From Phycisphaerae bacterium (lineage in GTDB: Bacteria; Planctomycetota; Phycisphaerae; UBA1845): 63,996 bases of DNA. This document shows positions 24,414 to 33,925 of the stretch, piece after piece (the stretch's first letter is position 1; every line of letters starts with the position of its first letter). Under the pieces are notes generated by a model. That model saw nothing but the letters and a program-made list of their open reading frames with translations. It searched no databases and had not been told where the DNA came from. The position numbers and the translations under genes are program-made. The stretch is taken from positions 1 through 63,996 of the forward strand of contig JAJDDP010000011.1 of NCBI GenBank assembly GCA_029260235.1, given 5' to 3'.

Positions 24414-25379
24414 ATGAGGAATCTGCCAAGTGTTCTGGCGGCAATCGCGGTGCTTCTGGTGCTGATGTTGTACATGTGCTCCTTTCAGGTTCGCGTGACC
24501 GAAGTAGCCATCAAGCGTACCTTTGGCAACGCGGCCGAATCAGACGTGATCGAATCCCCCGGGCTTTATTGGAAGATGCCCTGGCCGATCAACAGCGTTG
24601 TCCGGTACGACAAGCGCCTGCGTACCATGGTCAACACCGCCGTCGAAACCAGAACATCCGACAACAAGAATATCGTTTTGACCACCTTCACGGTCTGGCG
24701 GATCATGAATCCTTATACGTTCCACGCAAAATTCCCCGGTAGCGAAGCGGCCGGTGTCGATGCCCTGCGTACCAAGATTCGATCTCATCAGCTGGCTGTC
24801 GCCGGCAAACATGATTTTGACGAGTTCGTTTCTCTAGACGACGCCTCTCGCAATCTCCACGGAATCGAGCAGGAGATGATGGCCTTCGTCAAAGGCGAAG
24901 CGATGGAAGAGTTCGGCATCGAGATCAACATGTTTGGCATCAAACAACTCGTGCTCCCCGAAGAGGTCAGCAAGGCTGTTTTCGAGTCGATGAAGAAAAC
25001 GCAGGAACGATTGGCCAAGCGTTATCAAGCAGAAGGCGAAGCCAGAGCGGCTGAAATTCTCGCGGACGCGATGGCCAAGCAGCAGCGCATCTTGGCGGTG
25101 GCCAAGCGAAAGGTGGACGCCATCAGAAATCAAGGAGAGGTCGAGGTTGGCAAGATTTGGCAGGCGTTTGAAGAGAATCCCGAGCTACGTATCTACCTGG
25201 ACAAGCTCGAGGCGATGGAGCAAGGCCTCAGAGAGCGGACCACCTTGATATTCGATACCCAGACGTCTCCGATTGATCTGTTCAACGACGAAGGCAGGCC
25301 TTACCCGGAGCAAGCGTCAAATGATTCGGTCGGAAGTTCTATGTCCAGTCAAGACACCCAAACGAGTGCGGCTGAGTAA
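24414..25379 (+). CDS. HflC-like SPFH protein
   Basis: A 321-residue protein with a single N-terminal membrane anchor (residues ~5-24) and an SPFH domain: VTEVAIKRTFGN and LYWKMPWPINSVVRYDKR, then FGIEINMFGIKQLVLPEEV and a long helical tail. In size and layout it matches HflC (about 330 residues), which with HflK forms large membrane cages that regulate FtsH in E. coli. Here no ftsH gene is near, and two HflK-like partners flank it. Four bases separate its stop from the next start, so the genes are clearly cotranscribed. The name hflC is not used because orthology was not tested. Confidence 0.88.
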   Translation: MRNLPSVLAAIAVLLVLMLYMCSFQVRVTEVAIKRTFGNAAESDVIESPGLYWKMPWPINSVVRYDKRLRTMVNTAVETRTSDNKNIVLTTFTVWRIMNPYTFHAKFPGSEAAGVDALRTKIRSHQLAVAGKHDFDEFVSLDDASRNLHGIEQEMMAFVKGEAMEEFGIEINMFGIKQLVLPEEVSKAVFESMKKTQERLAKRYQAEGEARAAEILADAMAKQQRILAVAKRKVDAIRNQGEVEVGKIWQAFEENPELRIYLDKLEAMEQGLRERTTLIFDTQTSPIDLFNDEGRPYPEQASNDSVGSSMSSQDTQTSAAE

Positions 25380-25382
25380 CTC

Positions 25383-26687
25383 ATGGTTGAACAACAGCAC
25401 GACAAAAGAAAACACCGATCACTCGAAGCAGCCGAGGCGCCGTTGGATAGCGCCAACGAATCGTTGACCGATGCGCTTAGGGCAAGCTTTAGCATCCTCA
25501 AGGGTATCATGGCTATTCTGGTGGTTCTGTTCGTATTCAGTGGGCTTAGCTGCCTGGAACAGAATCAGCAGGCCGTTGTTCTGCGGTTCGGAAAACTGCA
25601 TGACGAGGTGCGTAGCGCCGGGCTGTCCATGGCCTGGCCCTTTCCTATCGACCAGACTCTGGTGATTCGGACCAACCAAGAAACGCTCAAGTTCAATGAA
25701 GAGCACATGGTGCATCTGAACGACAACGAGCGCAGCATGCCTTTCAATCGGATCCCGCGTTACGGCGGCCTTAATCCTCGGGTGGATGGATATCTACTGA
25801 CCGGCGACCACGGCGTTGCCCATGCGTCCTGGTCGGTGGTCTACGAAATTAGAGACTTGCCGAATTATGTCGCCAACGTAGCAGATCAAAACGGCGAAGC
25901 AGCCAGGACCTTGATCGGCACATTGTTGGAAAATGCTGCCGTTCGTACAGCCGCCAGAATGAGCGCCAAAGAAATAACTCAGACGCGCACGGACATCATG
26001 GCTTCGGACGTCAAGCTGTTGGTGAACCAGATGTTGGAGGAATTGAATACAGGTATTTGGATCACCACCATTGAAGTGCCTGTGAAGACGGCCCCCATTC
26101 AGACGCTCCAGTCATTCCTACAGGTAACCCAGGCTGAGAACAACAAGGCCACAAGGGTTGAAGAGGCACATCAGCAGGCTAATTCGATGCTGAACGAATC
26201 CGCCGGTGCCGCCTACGCTGAGATGTTGGAGCAGATCAAACAACTCGACATCGCCATGAGCAATGGCGACGCGGCGCTCGTCGGCGAAATGCAGGCCAAG
26301 ATTGACGACCTGCTTGAAAACGTAGCAGCCGGACAAGTCGGCGCTGCGGTGCGGCGAGCCAAGGCGAACTATACGGAATTGGTGCAGGCTTCTAGAGCGG
26401 ACGTGGAGCAGTTTCAGGCTCTGTCGGCTGAGTACAAACGAAACCCCCGCCTGTTGGTTGATCGGTTGTGGCAACAGACCGAAAGGCGAATTCTAGGGGC
26501 CCGAGGCGTGGTCAAGTATTACCTGCCCGCTGGCCAAAAAGAAGTGCGCATCCAGATGGGTCCAGATCCCAGGGATACGCGAGAACAGGAAATTCGAGGC
26601 TACCAAAATCAGGACGAATCGCCCACACTGGGTGCCGAGGGGCTGGACTTGGGCGCCCCTGGAGATCAAGACTCCACCAAAGGTTAG
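25383..26687 (+). CDS. HflK-like SPFH protein
   Basis: A 434-residue protein with a ~38-residue charged cytoplasmic start, one membrane segment (about 42-60) and an SPFH domain starting LEQNQQAVVLRFGK with GLSMAWPFPIDQ. It is close to HflK in length and order of parts. The membrane-distal region contains WITTIEVPVKTAPIQTLQSF, the HflK counterpart of the HflC 'ITEV' segment, then a helical region and a charged C-terminus. It is the third SPFH gene in a row and stands 29 bases before the ABC ATPase gene, tying the SPFH set to the transporter. Confidence 0.88.
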   Translation: MVEQQHDKRKHRSLEAAEAPLDSANESLTDALRASFSILKGIMAILVVLFVFSGLSCLEQNQQAVVLRFGKLHDEVRSAGLSMAWPFPIDQTLVIRTNQETLKFNEEHMVHLNDNERSMPFNRIPRYGGLNPRVDGYLLTGDHGVAHASWSVVYEIRDLPNYVANVADQNGEAARTLIGTLLENAAVRTAARMSAKEITQTRTDIMASDVKLLVNQMLEELNTGIWITTIEVPVKTAPIQTLQSFLQVTQAENNKATRVEEAHQQANSMLNESAGAAYAEMLEQIKQLDIAMSNGDAALVGEMQAKIDDLLENVAAGQVGAAVRRAKANYTELVQASRADVEQFQALSAEYKRNPRLLVDRLWQQTERRILGARGVVKYYLPAGQKEVRIQMGPDPRDTREQEIRGYQNQDESPTLGAEGLDLGAPGDQDSTKG

Positions 26688-26716
26688 GCAGGACCGTCAC
26701 CCGTGATTCTTATCCT

Positions 26717-27913
26717 ATGAGCACAACACTCCCAGTCATTCAAACGGCAGGCCTGACCAAGACCTTCAAGGATTTTTGGCGGCGCAACCGCGTGGTTGCG
26801 GTCAAGGATCTCAACTTGGAGATCAAGCAGGGCGAAGTGTTTGGATTGCTTGGCCCCAACGGCAGTGGCAAGAGCACCGCCATCAAGATGCTGCTGGGGC
26901 TGTTGTATCCTACCCGAGGCCGGATCAGCATTTTCGGCAAAGCCCCGACCGACGTGCAGGTCAAAGCTCGGATCGGGTTCTTGCCAGAGGACTCATACCT
27001 CTATCGTTTCTTGAACGCCAAAGAGACGCTCGACTACTACGCCCGGCTTTTTCGTCAGTCAGGGAAGATGCGGGCTGAACGCATCGAGCACTTGTTAGAG
27101 ATGGTGGGTTTGACCCACGAATCCACGCGTCGGGTGGGGGAGTATTCCAAGGGAATGGCCCGGCGAATCGGTTTGGCCCAAGCATTGATCAATGACCCGG
27201 ACTTGCTCATCCTGGACGAGCCTACTTCGGGCCTGGATCCCATCGGAACCAAACAGATCAAAGACGTCATCCGAGACCTGGGTAAACGTGGCAAGACGAT
27301 CTTGCTATCGAGCCACCTCCTGGCAGATGTTGAGGATGTTTGTGACCGGGTGACCATCCTTTATGGCGGTCAACAACGTGCCGCCGGCACGATGGAAGAT
27401 CTGCTGGCCCAGGAAGAAAAAACTCAATTCACAGCCGAGAAGCTATCCGATGAGCAGATCGAGCAGGTGCGCACCTTCATTGGCAAATTCAGCAACAAGG
27501 GCGATGTGAAGGTGTCAGCCCCGGCTGAACCGTTGGAGTCGTTTTTCTTGCGGATCGTGCGCCAAGCTCAGACCGCCAACGTAGTCACCTCAGGAGCACG
27601 GGCTGCAGGTGCTCTGCCAGATTTCCTCAAATCAGTACCCCAGAGTGAACGCGTAATCGAGTCGCTCATTCATGCTGCCCGTGAGCCGCAGGCGGTCGAG
27701 TCAGCTCCTCAGCGCCAGGCCAAGCCAGAGCCTGACCGCAATGTGTTGGAACAGCTTACCGCACCCACACCACCGGTGGCGGATCCCGAACCGAGCCCGG
27801 GGCAGGCGCATACGGAAGAACCCAGCCGCCGCAAGGAGGTTGAGGCCGACCGTTCAGTCATCGACTCCTTGATCAATCCATCGAACAAATCGCAGGATGA
27901 CAATGTTGGCTGA
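26717..27913 (+). CDS. ABC transporter ATP-binding protein with long C-terminal extension
   Basis: A 398-residue ATPase. Walker A is GPNGSGKST (46-54), the signature is YSKGMARRIG, Walker B LLILDEPTSGLDP, and the H-loop SSHLL. These place it in the family of ABC-2 exporters of the NatA/CcmA type. The nucleotide-binding domain ends near residue 235; the other ~160 residues include a Pro/Glu-rich linker and two similar phrases (ERVIESLIHAA and DRSVIDSLINPS) that may be docking elements. The frame is open further upstream into the preceding gene, but the ATG at 26717 starts the conserved domain. Its 3' end overlaps the permease gene by 17 bases. Confidence 0.92.
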   Translation: MSTTLPVIQTAGLTKTFKDFWRRNRVVAVKDLNLEIKQGEVFGLLGPNGSGKSTAIKMLLGLLYPTRGRISIFGKAPTDVQVKARIGFLPEDSYLYRFLNAKETLDYYARLFRQSGKMRAERIEHLLEMVGLTHESTRRVGEYSKGMARRIGLAQALINDPDLLILDEPTSGLDPIGTKQIKDVIRDLGKRGKTILLSSHLLADVEDVCDRVTILYGGQQRAAGTMEDLLAQEEKTQFTAEKLSDEQIEQVRTFIGKFSNKGDVKVSAPAEPLESFFLRIVRQAQTANVVTSGARAAGALPDFLKSVPQSERVIESLIHAAREPQAVESAPQRQAKPEPDRNVLEQLTAPTPPVADPEPSPGQAHTEEPSRRKEVEADRSVIDSLINPSNKSQDDNVG

Positions 27914-29396
27914 TACTCTATCGGCACTGCTGAGAGTAGCCCTCCGGGTTGGCGGAACATTCTCGGTGATCGTCTTGGTGTGCGTTGCCGGCTATTGGTT
28001 GCTTCGGGCCTTGGCCCCTTGCATCCTGGCGGTCGCCCGGCAGACGTTGGCTGAGGCGCTCCGGATGAAGATCGCGGCCTTCTTCATTGTCTTGATGTTG
28101 CTCGGTTTTTGGGCAGCGACAAGCACAAAAGGAGACGGGACGGTCTCAGGCCAAGTGCAATCTTTCTTGGCCTATTCAATAACCACGCTGGCGATCCTGT
28201 TGTCGTTGCTAACTGTGTTCTTGGCTCGATCTCTCTCAGACGAACTAGTTCACCGTCAAATCTTGATGCTCATGGCCAAGCCTCTAGCACGATGGCAATA
28301 TGTAGCCGGCAAGTGGCTTGGCATTGTTGCTCTTAACGGAGCTATTCTTTCACTAGTCGGTACGGGCATTTTCCTGACGGTAACCCTCTACCTCGCCAAG
28401 CAGCCGCCGAGCGATCCGATCGATGCAGAGCGGTTGACCAAACAGGTGCTCATTGCCCGGCACGCTTCGCCGCTTAGGGTTCCAGACTTCTCCCGCCAGG
28501 CCAGGCAGACCTTCAATGCCAATCTGGAGGAAGGGCGCTATGATGAAGTCGAGAATCTTGATGCCCAAAAGGAAATCGAGAATCTCAAGAAGATGATTGG
28601 TGCCCGGTGGGCCGTGGTGCCGCCGCTGTCCTATCGGGATTTTGAATTCGACAATGTGCTCTGTGATCGAAGTCCCGATTCGCGCATCCAGATTCACTAC
28701 AAGGCCGAGGCGGATCGTTATCCACCTGATGAAGTGCTAAGAAGTCTCTGGCGGGCGGGCGACCCATCAAAGGGCGCCGCCGAGTATGATTTCCCGCGCC
28801 GCGACGTGGGTGACCGTTTTCACGCCATCGGTGTACCGGCTGATGCGGTAGCGCCAGACCGCACGTTCCAGGTCCGTTTCATGAATTTCAATCCCTTCGA
28901 AGGCGAGCCGCAGTTTGACAGCCTCTTCGTATTCCAAGGCCCTCAAGCGGTGGAAGTGCTCTTTGAAGTCGGGACGTTCGGTGGAAACCTCATTCGCTTG
29001 CTGCTCTTGGTCGAGTTCAAGCTGATGTTTCTAGCCGCAGCCTCATTGATGTTTGCCACTGTTTTTTCATTCCCGGTGGCGACGCTTTGTTCGCTCACCG
29101 TGTACGTCTTGGCGGCATCTCGGTCGTTCATTGCCGAATCCTTTGACATGCTAGATGACGAAGGCGTGGCCGGCTTCTTTGGCTGGTCGTTTTCGTTCCT
29201 GCTCAAGGGCTTGTATCTGATCGTTCCCAATTTCTCGGCCTACAACGTGACCGATCTGCTGGTTGATGGGCGAAACATCACTCTGGTATGGGTAGCCCAT
29301 GGCCTGCTCTGGCTTGTTGGGGTTAGCACCAGCTTGGCCCTGCTGATGGGCTGCATATTGTTTCAGCGACGGGAAGTAGCGGAGGTTTCGGTGTAG
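27897..29396 (+). CDS. ABC-2 type transporter permease with large extracytoplasmic domain
   Basis: The 499-residue permease begins with a membrane segment (about 15-45), then RQTLAEALRMKIAAFFIV, the amphipathic stretch of ABC-2 permeases. Further segments lie near 80-110 and 140-160; residues ~165-355 form one soluble loop, and four more segments follow near the C-terminus, which ends FQRREVAEVSV. The loop is much larger than in simple ABC-2 permeases and could face the periplasm. It overlaps the ATPase gene by 17 bases, so the two are translationally coupled. Together with the permease at 21066 they could form a heterodimeric channel. Confidence 0.85.
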   Translation: MTMLADTLSALLRVALRVGGTFSVIVLVCVAGYWLLRALAPCILAVARQTLAEALRMKIAAFFIVLMLLGFWAATSTKGDGTVSGQVQSFLAYSITTLAILLSLLTVFLARSLSDELVHRQILMLMAKPLARWQYVAGKWLGIVALNGAILSLVGTGIFLTVTLYLAKQPPSDPIDAERLTKQVLIARHASPLRVPDFSRQARQTFNANLEEGRYDEVENLDAQKEIENLKKMIGARWAVVPPLSYRDFEFDNVLCDRSPDSRIQIHYKAEADRYPPDEVLRSLWRAGDPSKGAAEYDFPRRDVGDRFHAIGVPADAVAPDRTFQVRFMNFNPFEGEPQFDSLFVFQGPQAVEVLFEVGTFGGNLIRLLLLVEFKLMFLAAASLMFATVFSFPVATLCSLTVYVLAASRSFIAESFDMLDDEGVAGFFGWSFSFLLKGLYLIVPNFSAYNVTDLLVDGRNITLVWVAHGLLWLVGVSTSLALLMGCILFQRREVAEVSV

Positions 29397-29437
29397 CCAA
29401 GAGGCTCGCACCGCGACTACATGGAGGCAAGGCAGTA

Positions 29438-31426
29438 GTGTCGCGAACCAACTCAAAGGACATGCCCGAATACTTGGCTCAACGGCAAGCAGCCAGGCGG
29501 AGTGAACGCCTGGTTCAAGTCATTGCCCTGGTTGTGGCTTGTGGCTCATTGTATGGGGCATCGCGACTGGTCGAGCCGATCAACAAGGTCCGCATTGACG
29601 AGCAAATGGTCATCGATCCGGAGAGTATCAAGGGACTTCCGCCGCTTGAAACGTTGTTGGCTAAGACTGCGACGCTGCGTGCTCTGGCTATCGATATCGC
29701 TTTCATCCGCTCAGAAAAACTGAAGGAGGAGGGCAAGTACTACGAGGCGATGCAATTGGCTGACTGGATCTGCCAGCTTGCCCCGCGTTTCCCGAGCATC
29801 TGGTCATTCCACGCCTGGAATCAAGCCTACAACATTTCGGTGGGAACCTACACGCCCGAGCAGCGCTGGCGCTGGGTGAACAACGGCATCAAACTTCTCC
29901 GCGATCAGGGCATTGTGTACAACCCTAAATCGGTCGCGCTGTACAAGGAGCTGGGGTACATCTATTGGCACAAAGTCGGCGACTTCATGGACGACCACCA
30001 TTGGTCGTATAAGAAGGAGTTGGCCGTCGAAATGGAGTTGATCCTCGGTCCACCCATTCCTGGCGCGTTGGCTGAAGAGACGGTCGCAGCCTTTCGGGAA
30101 ATCGCCGAAGCGCCCACACTGCGACAACTCATCAAGGACGACGCCGCTGTTCGGGCATTCATAGACGATCTTGAGAATCACGGCATGAAGGCGGATCGAG
30201 GGCTGCTGGCCTTTGTCGCCGGGAATCTGCGCGATGATCTCTCGGTTTCTCGCTACTTGGCATCGCTCGATGAAGAAGCCAAGGCCACCGACCGTCAGGC
30301 TTTACTCGTTGCCCTGTTCAACGATGAAGCCAACATCGCAGCTGGGGATAGGTTGCTGGCCGCTTTGCGGAAGGGCGTGCTGGAAGACGAGTTGCACATG
30401 AATTCGGGCTGGATGCTCCATCTGATGGAGAAGTACGGGCCTATCGACTGGCGAACGCCCTATGGAATGTGCCTGTTCTGGTCTAGCTGGGGTGATGAAG
30501 TAACTCGTGGGCATATCAATCTCAACGAAAACGACTCCATGAACACGGCCCGCTTCATCTTCTTCGCCCTGAAGAACATGATTCTAAGAGGGCGAATGAT
30601 CCTGATTCCTGACTTCGACAAGCCCAATCAATCATTCATTGACTACATGCCCGACACCCGGTTCATTGATGCGCTGCATGAGACCTATCTGGAAGTAAGC
30701 GAGGCTCAGTACGGCGATTATGCCCAATTCCGCGAAGGCGAATCAACGGCCAGCTATCGCGTGGGGCATTTTAACTTCTTGTCCGATGCCATCAAACAGT
30801 TGTATTTCGAGGGAACCACAGAAACCTTAGCCAAGGCCCAGCATTACTATGATTATCTCCGAAGGGTGAATCTGGATGAGCACACCGGTGGAGCAAAGAC
30901 GATGTACCTCGTGCCGCTGCGTGAATTCGTTTATGCAGATCTCAAGGAAGATCTCGTCAACTACAAGAGAACCCGTGCCTTCTTAGGGGCGATGATGCGC
31001 CGTTCGCTCGACGAACTGGCCATTGGCAACGCCGAGCGGTCGGCTGCCCTCGTAGCCCGGGCAAAAGAAGTCTATGCCCAGTACATGAAGGAATTGGGGG
31101 GGGATGGCAGGACCAAACGCAGAAAACTGGATCTCTTCGCCGTCCTCCGGCGCGACGCGGTCATCGGTTATGTCCACAATCTGGGCAGCGCAGCCCAGCA
31201 CAAAGCGCGAGCCTGGAGGGCACTGGAGGTTGAGACGCAGCAGGCTGCCTGGGATGCCTGCGAGCCAGCCTTCGCTGAAATCTGCAAACGCCAGGATCCC
31301 CCGTGGGCAATCTCTCAGGCATTCCCCGAACCGCCCGGGATGGATCATTACCGAGCGAACCCGCTGCAGGAACTTGATCGAGAGGACGAGGAAATCTCCG
31401 AAGGAATCAAGGATTTTGGGCCTTAG
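29438..31426 (+). CDS. Membrane-anchored helical-repeat protein of unknown function
   Basis: A 662-residue protein starting with GTG behind GGAGG (spacing about 10). One membrane segment lies near residues 27-43. The remainder is rich in aromatic, TPR-like helices: KEEGKYYEAMQLADWIC, NPKSVALYKELGYIYWHKVG and similar. I recognise it as a type that recurs in planctomycetes but know of no assigned role. It follows the permease gene by 41 bases and is the last gene of the SPFH/ABC operon; a scaffold or adaptor role for that system is inferred only from position. Confidence 0.75.
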   Translation: MSRTNSKDMPEYLAQRQAARRSERLVQVIALVVACGSLYGASRLVEPINKVRIDEQMVIDPESIKGLPPLETLLAKTATLRALAIDIAFIRSEKLKEEGKYYEAMQLADWICQLAPRFPSIWSFHAWNQAYNISVGTYTPEQRWRWVNNGIKLLRDQGIVYNPKSVALYKELGYIYWHKVGDFMDDHHWSYKKELAVEMELILGPPIPGALAEETVAAFREIAEAPTLRQLIKDDAAVRAFIDDLENHGMKADRGLLAFVAGNLRDDLSVSRYLASLDEEAKATDRQALLVALFNDEANIAAGDRLLAALRKGVLEDELHMNSGWMLHLMEKYGPIDWRTPYGMCLFWSSWGDEVTRGHINLNENDSMNTARFIFFALKNMILRGRMILIPDFDKPNQSFIDYMPDTRFIDALHETYLEVSEAQYGDYAQFREGESTASYRVGHFNFLSDAIKQLYFEGTTETLAKAQHYYDYLRRVNLDEHTGGAKTMYLVPLREFVYADLKEDLVNYKRTRAFLGAMMRRSLDELAIGNAERSAALVARAKEVYAQYMKELGGDGRTKRRKLDLFAVLRRDAVIGYVHNLGSAAQHKARAWRALEVETQQAAWDACEPAFAEICKRQDPPWAISQAFPEPPGMDHYRANPLQELDREDEEISEGIKDFGP

Positions 31427-31517
31427 CGGGTACTCAGGACGGTCACTCACTCCAACAAACTGCCGGGAATCCCCCGTCTTTGCCAGGTCCGAAACTCTGG
31501 CATTGGTCCGGAGGGCG

Positions 31518-31546
31518 TTGACCCAATGCTGCGGATAGGCTATAAG
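31518..31546 (+). promoter_or_regulatory. Promoter of the pheA operon
   Basis: TTGACC (31518-31523) and TATAAG (31541-31546) are separated by exactly 17 bases; each matches the sigma-70 consensus at five of six positions. Transcription would start near 31553, about 35-45 bases before pheA. This is the best promoter seen in the window. Confidence 0.7.
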
Positions 31547-31587
31547 GCGGGGTTCTGGTTTTGTCGCCTAGGCGTGTCCCTGGAAGT

Positions 31588-32685
31588 ATGGCCCAGATGC
31601 CCGATTCGAGTCCGAACCTTGACGACCTGCGCGGGCAAATCGATGCGCTCGATGCCGAGATCGTCGAGAGGCTGAATCAGCGGGCGAGCCTGGTGGTCAA
31701 GATTGGCCAAGCCAAGGCAGGCGTCGGTGCTGCGGTGTATGTCCCTGATCGCGAGCAGGAAGTGCTCAGCCGGGTCCGTGCTCATAGCAGCGGCCCTCTG
31801 TCTGACCAGACTATCACAGCCATCTATCGCGAGCTAATGAGCGGTAGCCTGTCTCTGGAAAGGCCTCCACGGATTGCTTACCTGGGGCCTCGCGGCAGTT
31901 ATTCGCACATGGCTGCGGTTCGCAAGTTTGGGTCATCGGTCGATTTTGAGCCGGTGGACCATATCGAAACGATTTTTGATGAGATCGAGCGGGATCATGC
32001 CGACCTGGGGCTGGTTCCTATAGAGAATACACTGGGCGGCGGCGTGGTGGACACGCTGGATGCCTTCATGCGGCACAACGTCAGCGTTTGTGCCGAGATC
32101 AATCTGGGCATCCACCACCACCTGTTGGGGCGGTGCCGCCTGGATGAGATCAGCAAGGTTTATTCAAAACCCGAAGCGTTCCGCCAGTGTCGTCAATGGT
32201 TGGTGGAGACCGGGCTTTTTGATAAGACGGTTCCGACGTCCAGCACCAGCAAAGCGGCTGAGTTAGCCGCTGGCGAACCCACATCGGCCGCCATTGGCAG
32301 TGCCCTGGCCGCCGAGCTTTACGGGGTTACAAAAATTCAGGATCGGATCGAGGACGCCCCAGACAACACGACTCGGTTCCTGGTTATTTCGCGATCGTCA
32401 GCTGCACCGACGGGGCGGGATAAGACATCGCTGATTTTCAGTGCGGCAGATAAGCCTGGCGCGTTGGTTGAGGTGTTGGATATTTGGCGGCAGGCAGGGA
32501 TCAACATGACCTTCATCGAATCCAGGCCTGCCCGAGACCGGAACCGGGCCTATGCGTTTTTTGTTGACCTGGAAGGCCATGCCCAGGTCCAGCCGGTCAA
32601 GGCGTCCCTTGAGTCGGCACGCCAGCACTGTGCTTTTATCAAAGTGCTCGGCTCGTTCGCCCAGGCGACCGAGGTACTTCATTAA
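31588..32685 (+). CDS. pheA: Chorismate mutase / prephenate dehydratase (P-protein)
   Basis: A 365-residue bifunctional enzyme converting chorismate to prephenate and then phenylpyruvate on the way to phenylalanine. The AroQ-type mutase occupies about residues 10-90 (LRGQIDALDAEIVERLNQR). The dehydratase follows (IAYLGPRGSYSHMA, PIENTLGGGVVDTLD, and NTTRFLVIS with the TRF motif). A C-terminal ACT domain with the ESRP motif (FIESRPARDRN) would bind phenylalanine for feedback control. The ATG at 31597 has better spacing from GGAAG and is an equally good start. It heads a biosynthetic run with aroF, which feeds the same pathway. Confidence 0.95.
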   Translation: MAQMPDSSPNLDDLRGQIDALDAEIVERLNQRASLVVKIGQAKAGVGAAVYVPDREQEVLSRVRAHSSGPLSDQTITAIYRELMSGSLSLERPPRIAYLGPRGSYSHMAAVRKFGSSVDFEPVDHIETIFDEIERDHADLGLVPIENTLGGGVVDTLDAFMRHNVSVCAEINLGIHHHLLGRCRLDEISKVYSKPEAFRQCRQWLVETGLFDKTVPTSSTSKAAELAAGEPTSAAIGSALAAELYGVTKIQDRIEDAPDNTTRFLVISRSSAAPTGRDKTSLIFSAADKPGALVEVLDIWRQAGINMTFIESRPARDRNRAYAFFVDLEGHAQVQPVKASLESARQHCAFIKVLGSFAQATEVLH

Positions 32686-32778
32686 CGGAATGGTTGGCTC
32701 GGTCAGCCAATGTTTGGATGGTTATGCCCGCCGACTTTGGGGCACGAAGAATTAGGGCCAGAACGGAACACTGCAGTC

Positions 32779-33864
32779 ATGGATATGGTAGCCGTCCTCA
32801 AGACGAACCTGGATGACAACGCTGTCACAGCGCTGGTGGGGCGTATCGAGTCGCTGGGCTTAGCCCCTCATGTTTCGAGGACTGAATACCGGACCGTGAT
32901 CACCACCAGTGGCGGCGAGGGCAACCCAGAGCTTCGCGATCAGGTGGCTCAGTTGGAGGGTGTCGATCGGGTTTTGCCCATTGCCCAGCCCTATCGATTG
33001 GCCTCGCGCGAGTTCGCCGAAAGCGACACGATTCTGGACATCAAAGGCATCCGCGTTGGCGGCCCACATGTCAATGTCATCGCGGGCCCATGCGCTATCG
33101 AGAGCAGAGAGCTCCTCTTTGAAGTAGCCGCAGCGGTCAAACAGGCCGGTGCGTCTATTCTGAGGGGTGGGGCATTCAAACCGAGGACTTCGCCCTACTC
33201 GTTTCAGGGCAAGGGCAGGGACGGCTTGATCATGCTTCAGGAGGCGGGGCAAGCCTTCAACATGCCCACCATCACCGAAGTCACCGATACGCGCGATGTT
33301 GAAGTGGTGTACAAGTACGCGGACATGTTTCAGGTAGGTGCCCGCAACATGCAGAACTACAACCTCCTGTTGGAGGTAGGCAAGACGGACAAGCCCGTGT
33401 TTATCAAGCGAGGCTTGGCTGCTTCGACCACCGAGCTGCTGATGTCGGCTGAGTACGTGCTCAGCCAGGGGAATCACCGGGTGATCCTCTGCGAGCGAGG
33501 CATTCGGACGTTCGCAGACGATGTGCGTTTCACGCTGGATGTGTCAGCTGTCCCCGTCTTGCAGGAGCGTTCTCACTTGCCTGTTTTTGTAGACCCATCG
33601 CACGCAGCCGGTCGTCGTGACTTGGTGCCGCCGCTGGCGTTAGCCGCGGTGGCTGCGGGAGCAGCGGGCGTAATTGTCGAGGTCCACAGTTGTCCAGACA
33701 AAGCCCTCTGCGACGGGCCTCAAGCGCTGTTGCCCACTAAGTTTGAGGGCATGATGAATCAGTTGCGGCAAATCGCAGAAGTCGTAGGTCATCGGGTCAC
33801 CCGCTGGGGAGAAGAGGGTGAGCACGTTAGGCCTGCGGCGACCGGTGGGGGTTGGCGGAGTTGA
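32779..33864 (+). CDS. aroF: 3-deoxy-7-phosphoheptulonate (DAHP) synthase, type I-beta
   Basis: A 361-residue enzyme that joins phosphoenolpyruvate and erythrose 4-phosphate as the first step of aromatic amino acid synthesis. The N-terminal ~70 residues form the ferredoxin-like regulatory domain seen in Thermotoga-type enzymes (AVLKTNLDDNAVTALVGRIE). The barrel follows: VIAGPCAIES, GGAFKPRTSPYSFQG, GARNMQNYNLL, FIKRGLAAS, and the metal-binding DPSHAAGRR. It stands 93 bases after pheA and is probably cotranscribed. The C-terminus is about 25 residues longer than the barrel needs. Confidence 0.95.
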   Translation: MDMVAVLKTNLDDNAVTALVGRIESLGLAPHVSRTEYRTVITTSGGEGNPELRDQVAQLEGVDRVLPIAQPYRLASREFAESDTILDIKGIRVGGPHVNVIAGPCAIESRELLFEVAAAVKQAGASILRGGAFKPRTSPYSFQGKGRDGLIMLQEAGQAFNMPTITEVTDTRDVEVVYKYADMFQVGARNMQNYNLLLEVGKTDKPVFIKRGLAASTTELLMSAEYVLSQGNHRVILCERGIRTFADDVRFTLDVSAVPVLQERSHLPVFVDPSHAAGRRDLVPPLALAAVAAGAAGVIVEVHSCPDKALCDGPQALLPTKFEGMMNQLRQIAEVVGHRVTRWGEEGEHVRPAATGGGWRS

Positions 33865-33925
33865 TTGTTTCCAGCCCACGCGCTTGGTCCTGGTTGTTTG
33901 ATGATCTTGCAAGGAGTTTGAATTC

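Noticed and set aside
26468-26716. Upstream in-frame extension of the ABC ATPase gene
   Set aside because: It overlaps the 3' end of the SPFH gene and reads as Arg/Ser/Gly-rich non-homologous sequence; the ATG at 26717 begins the conserved ATPase.
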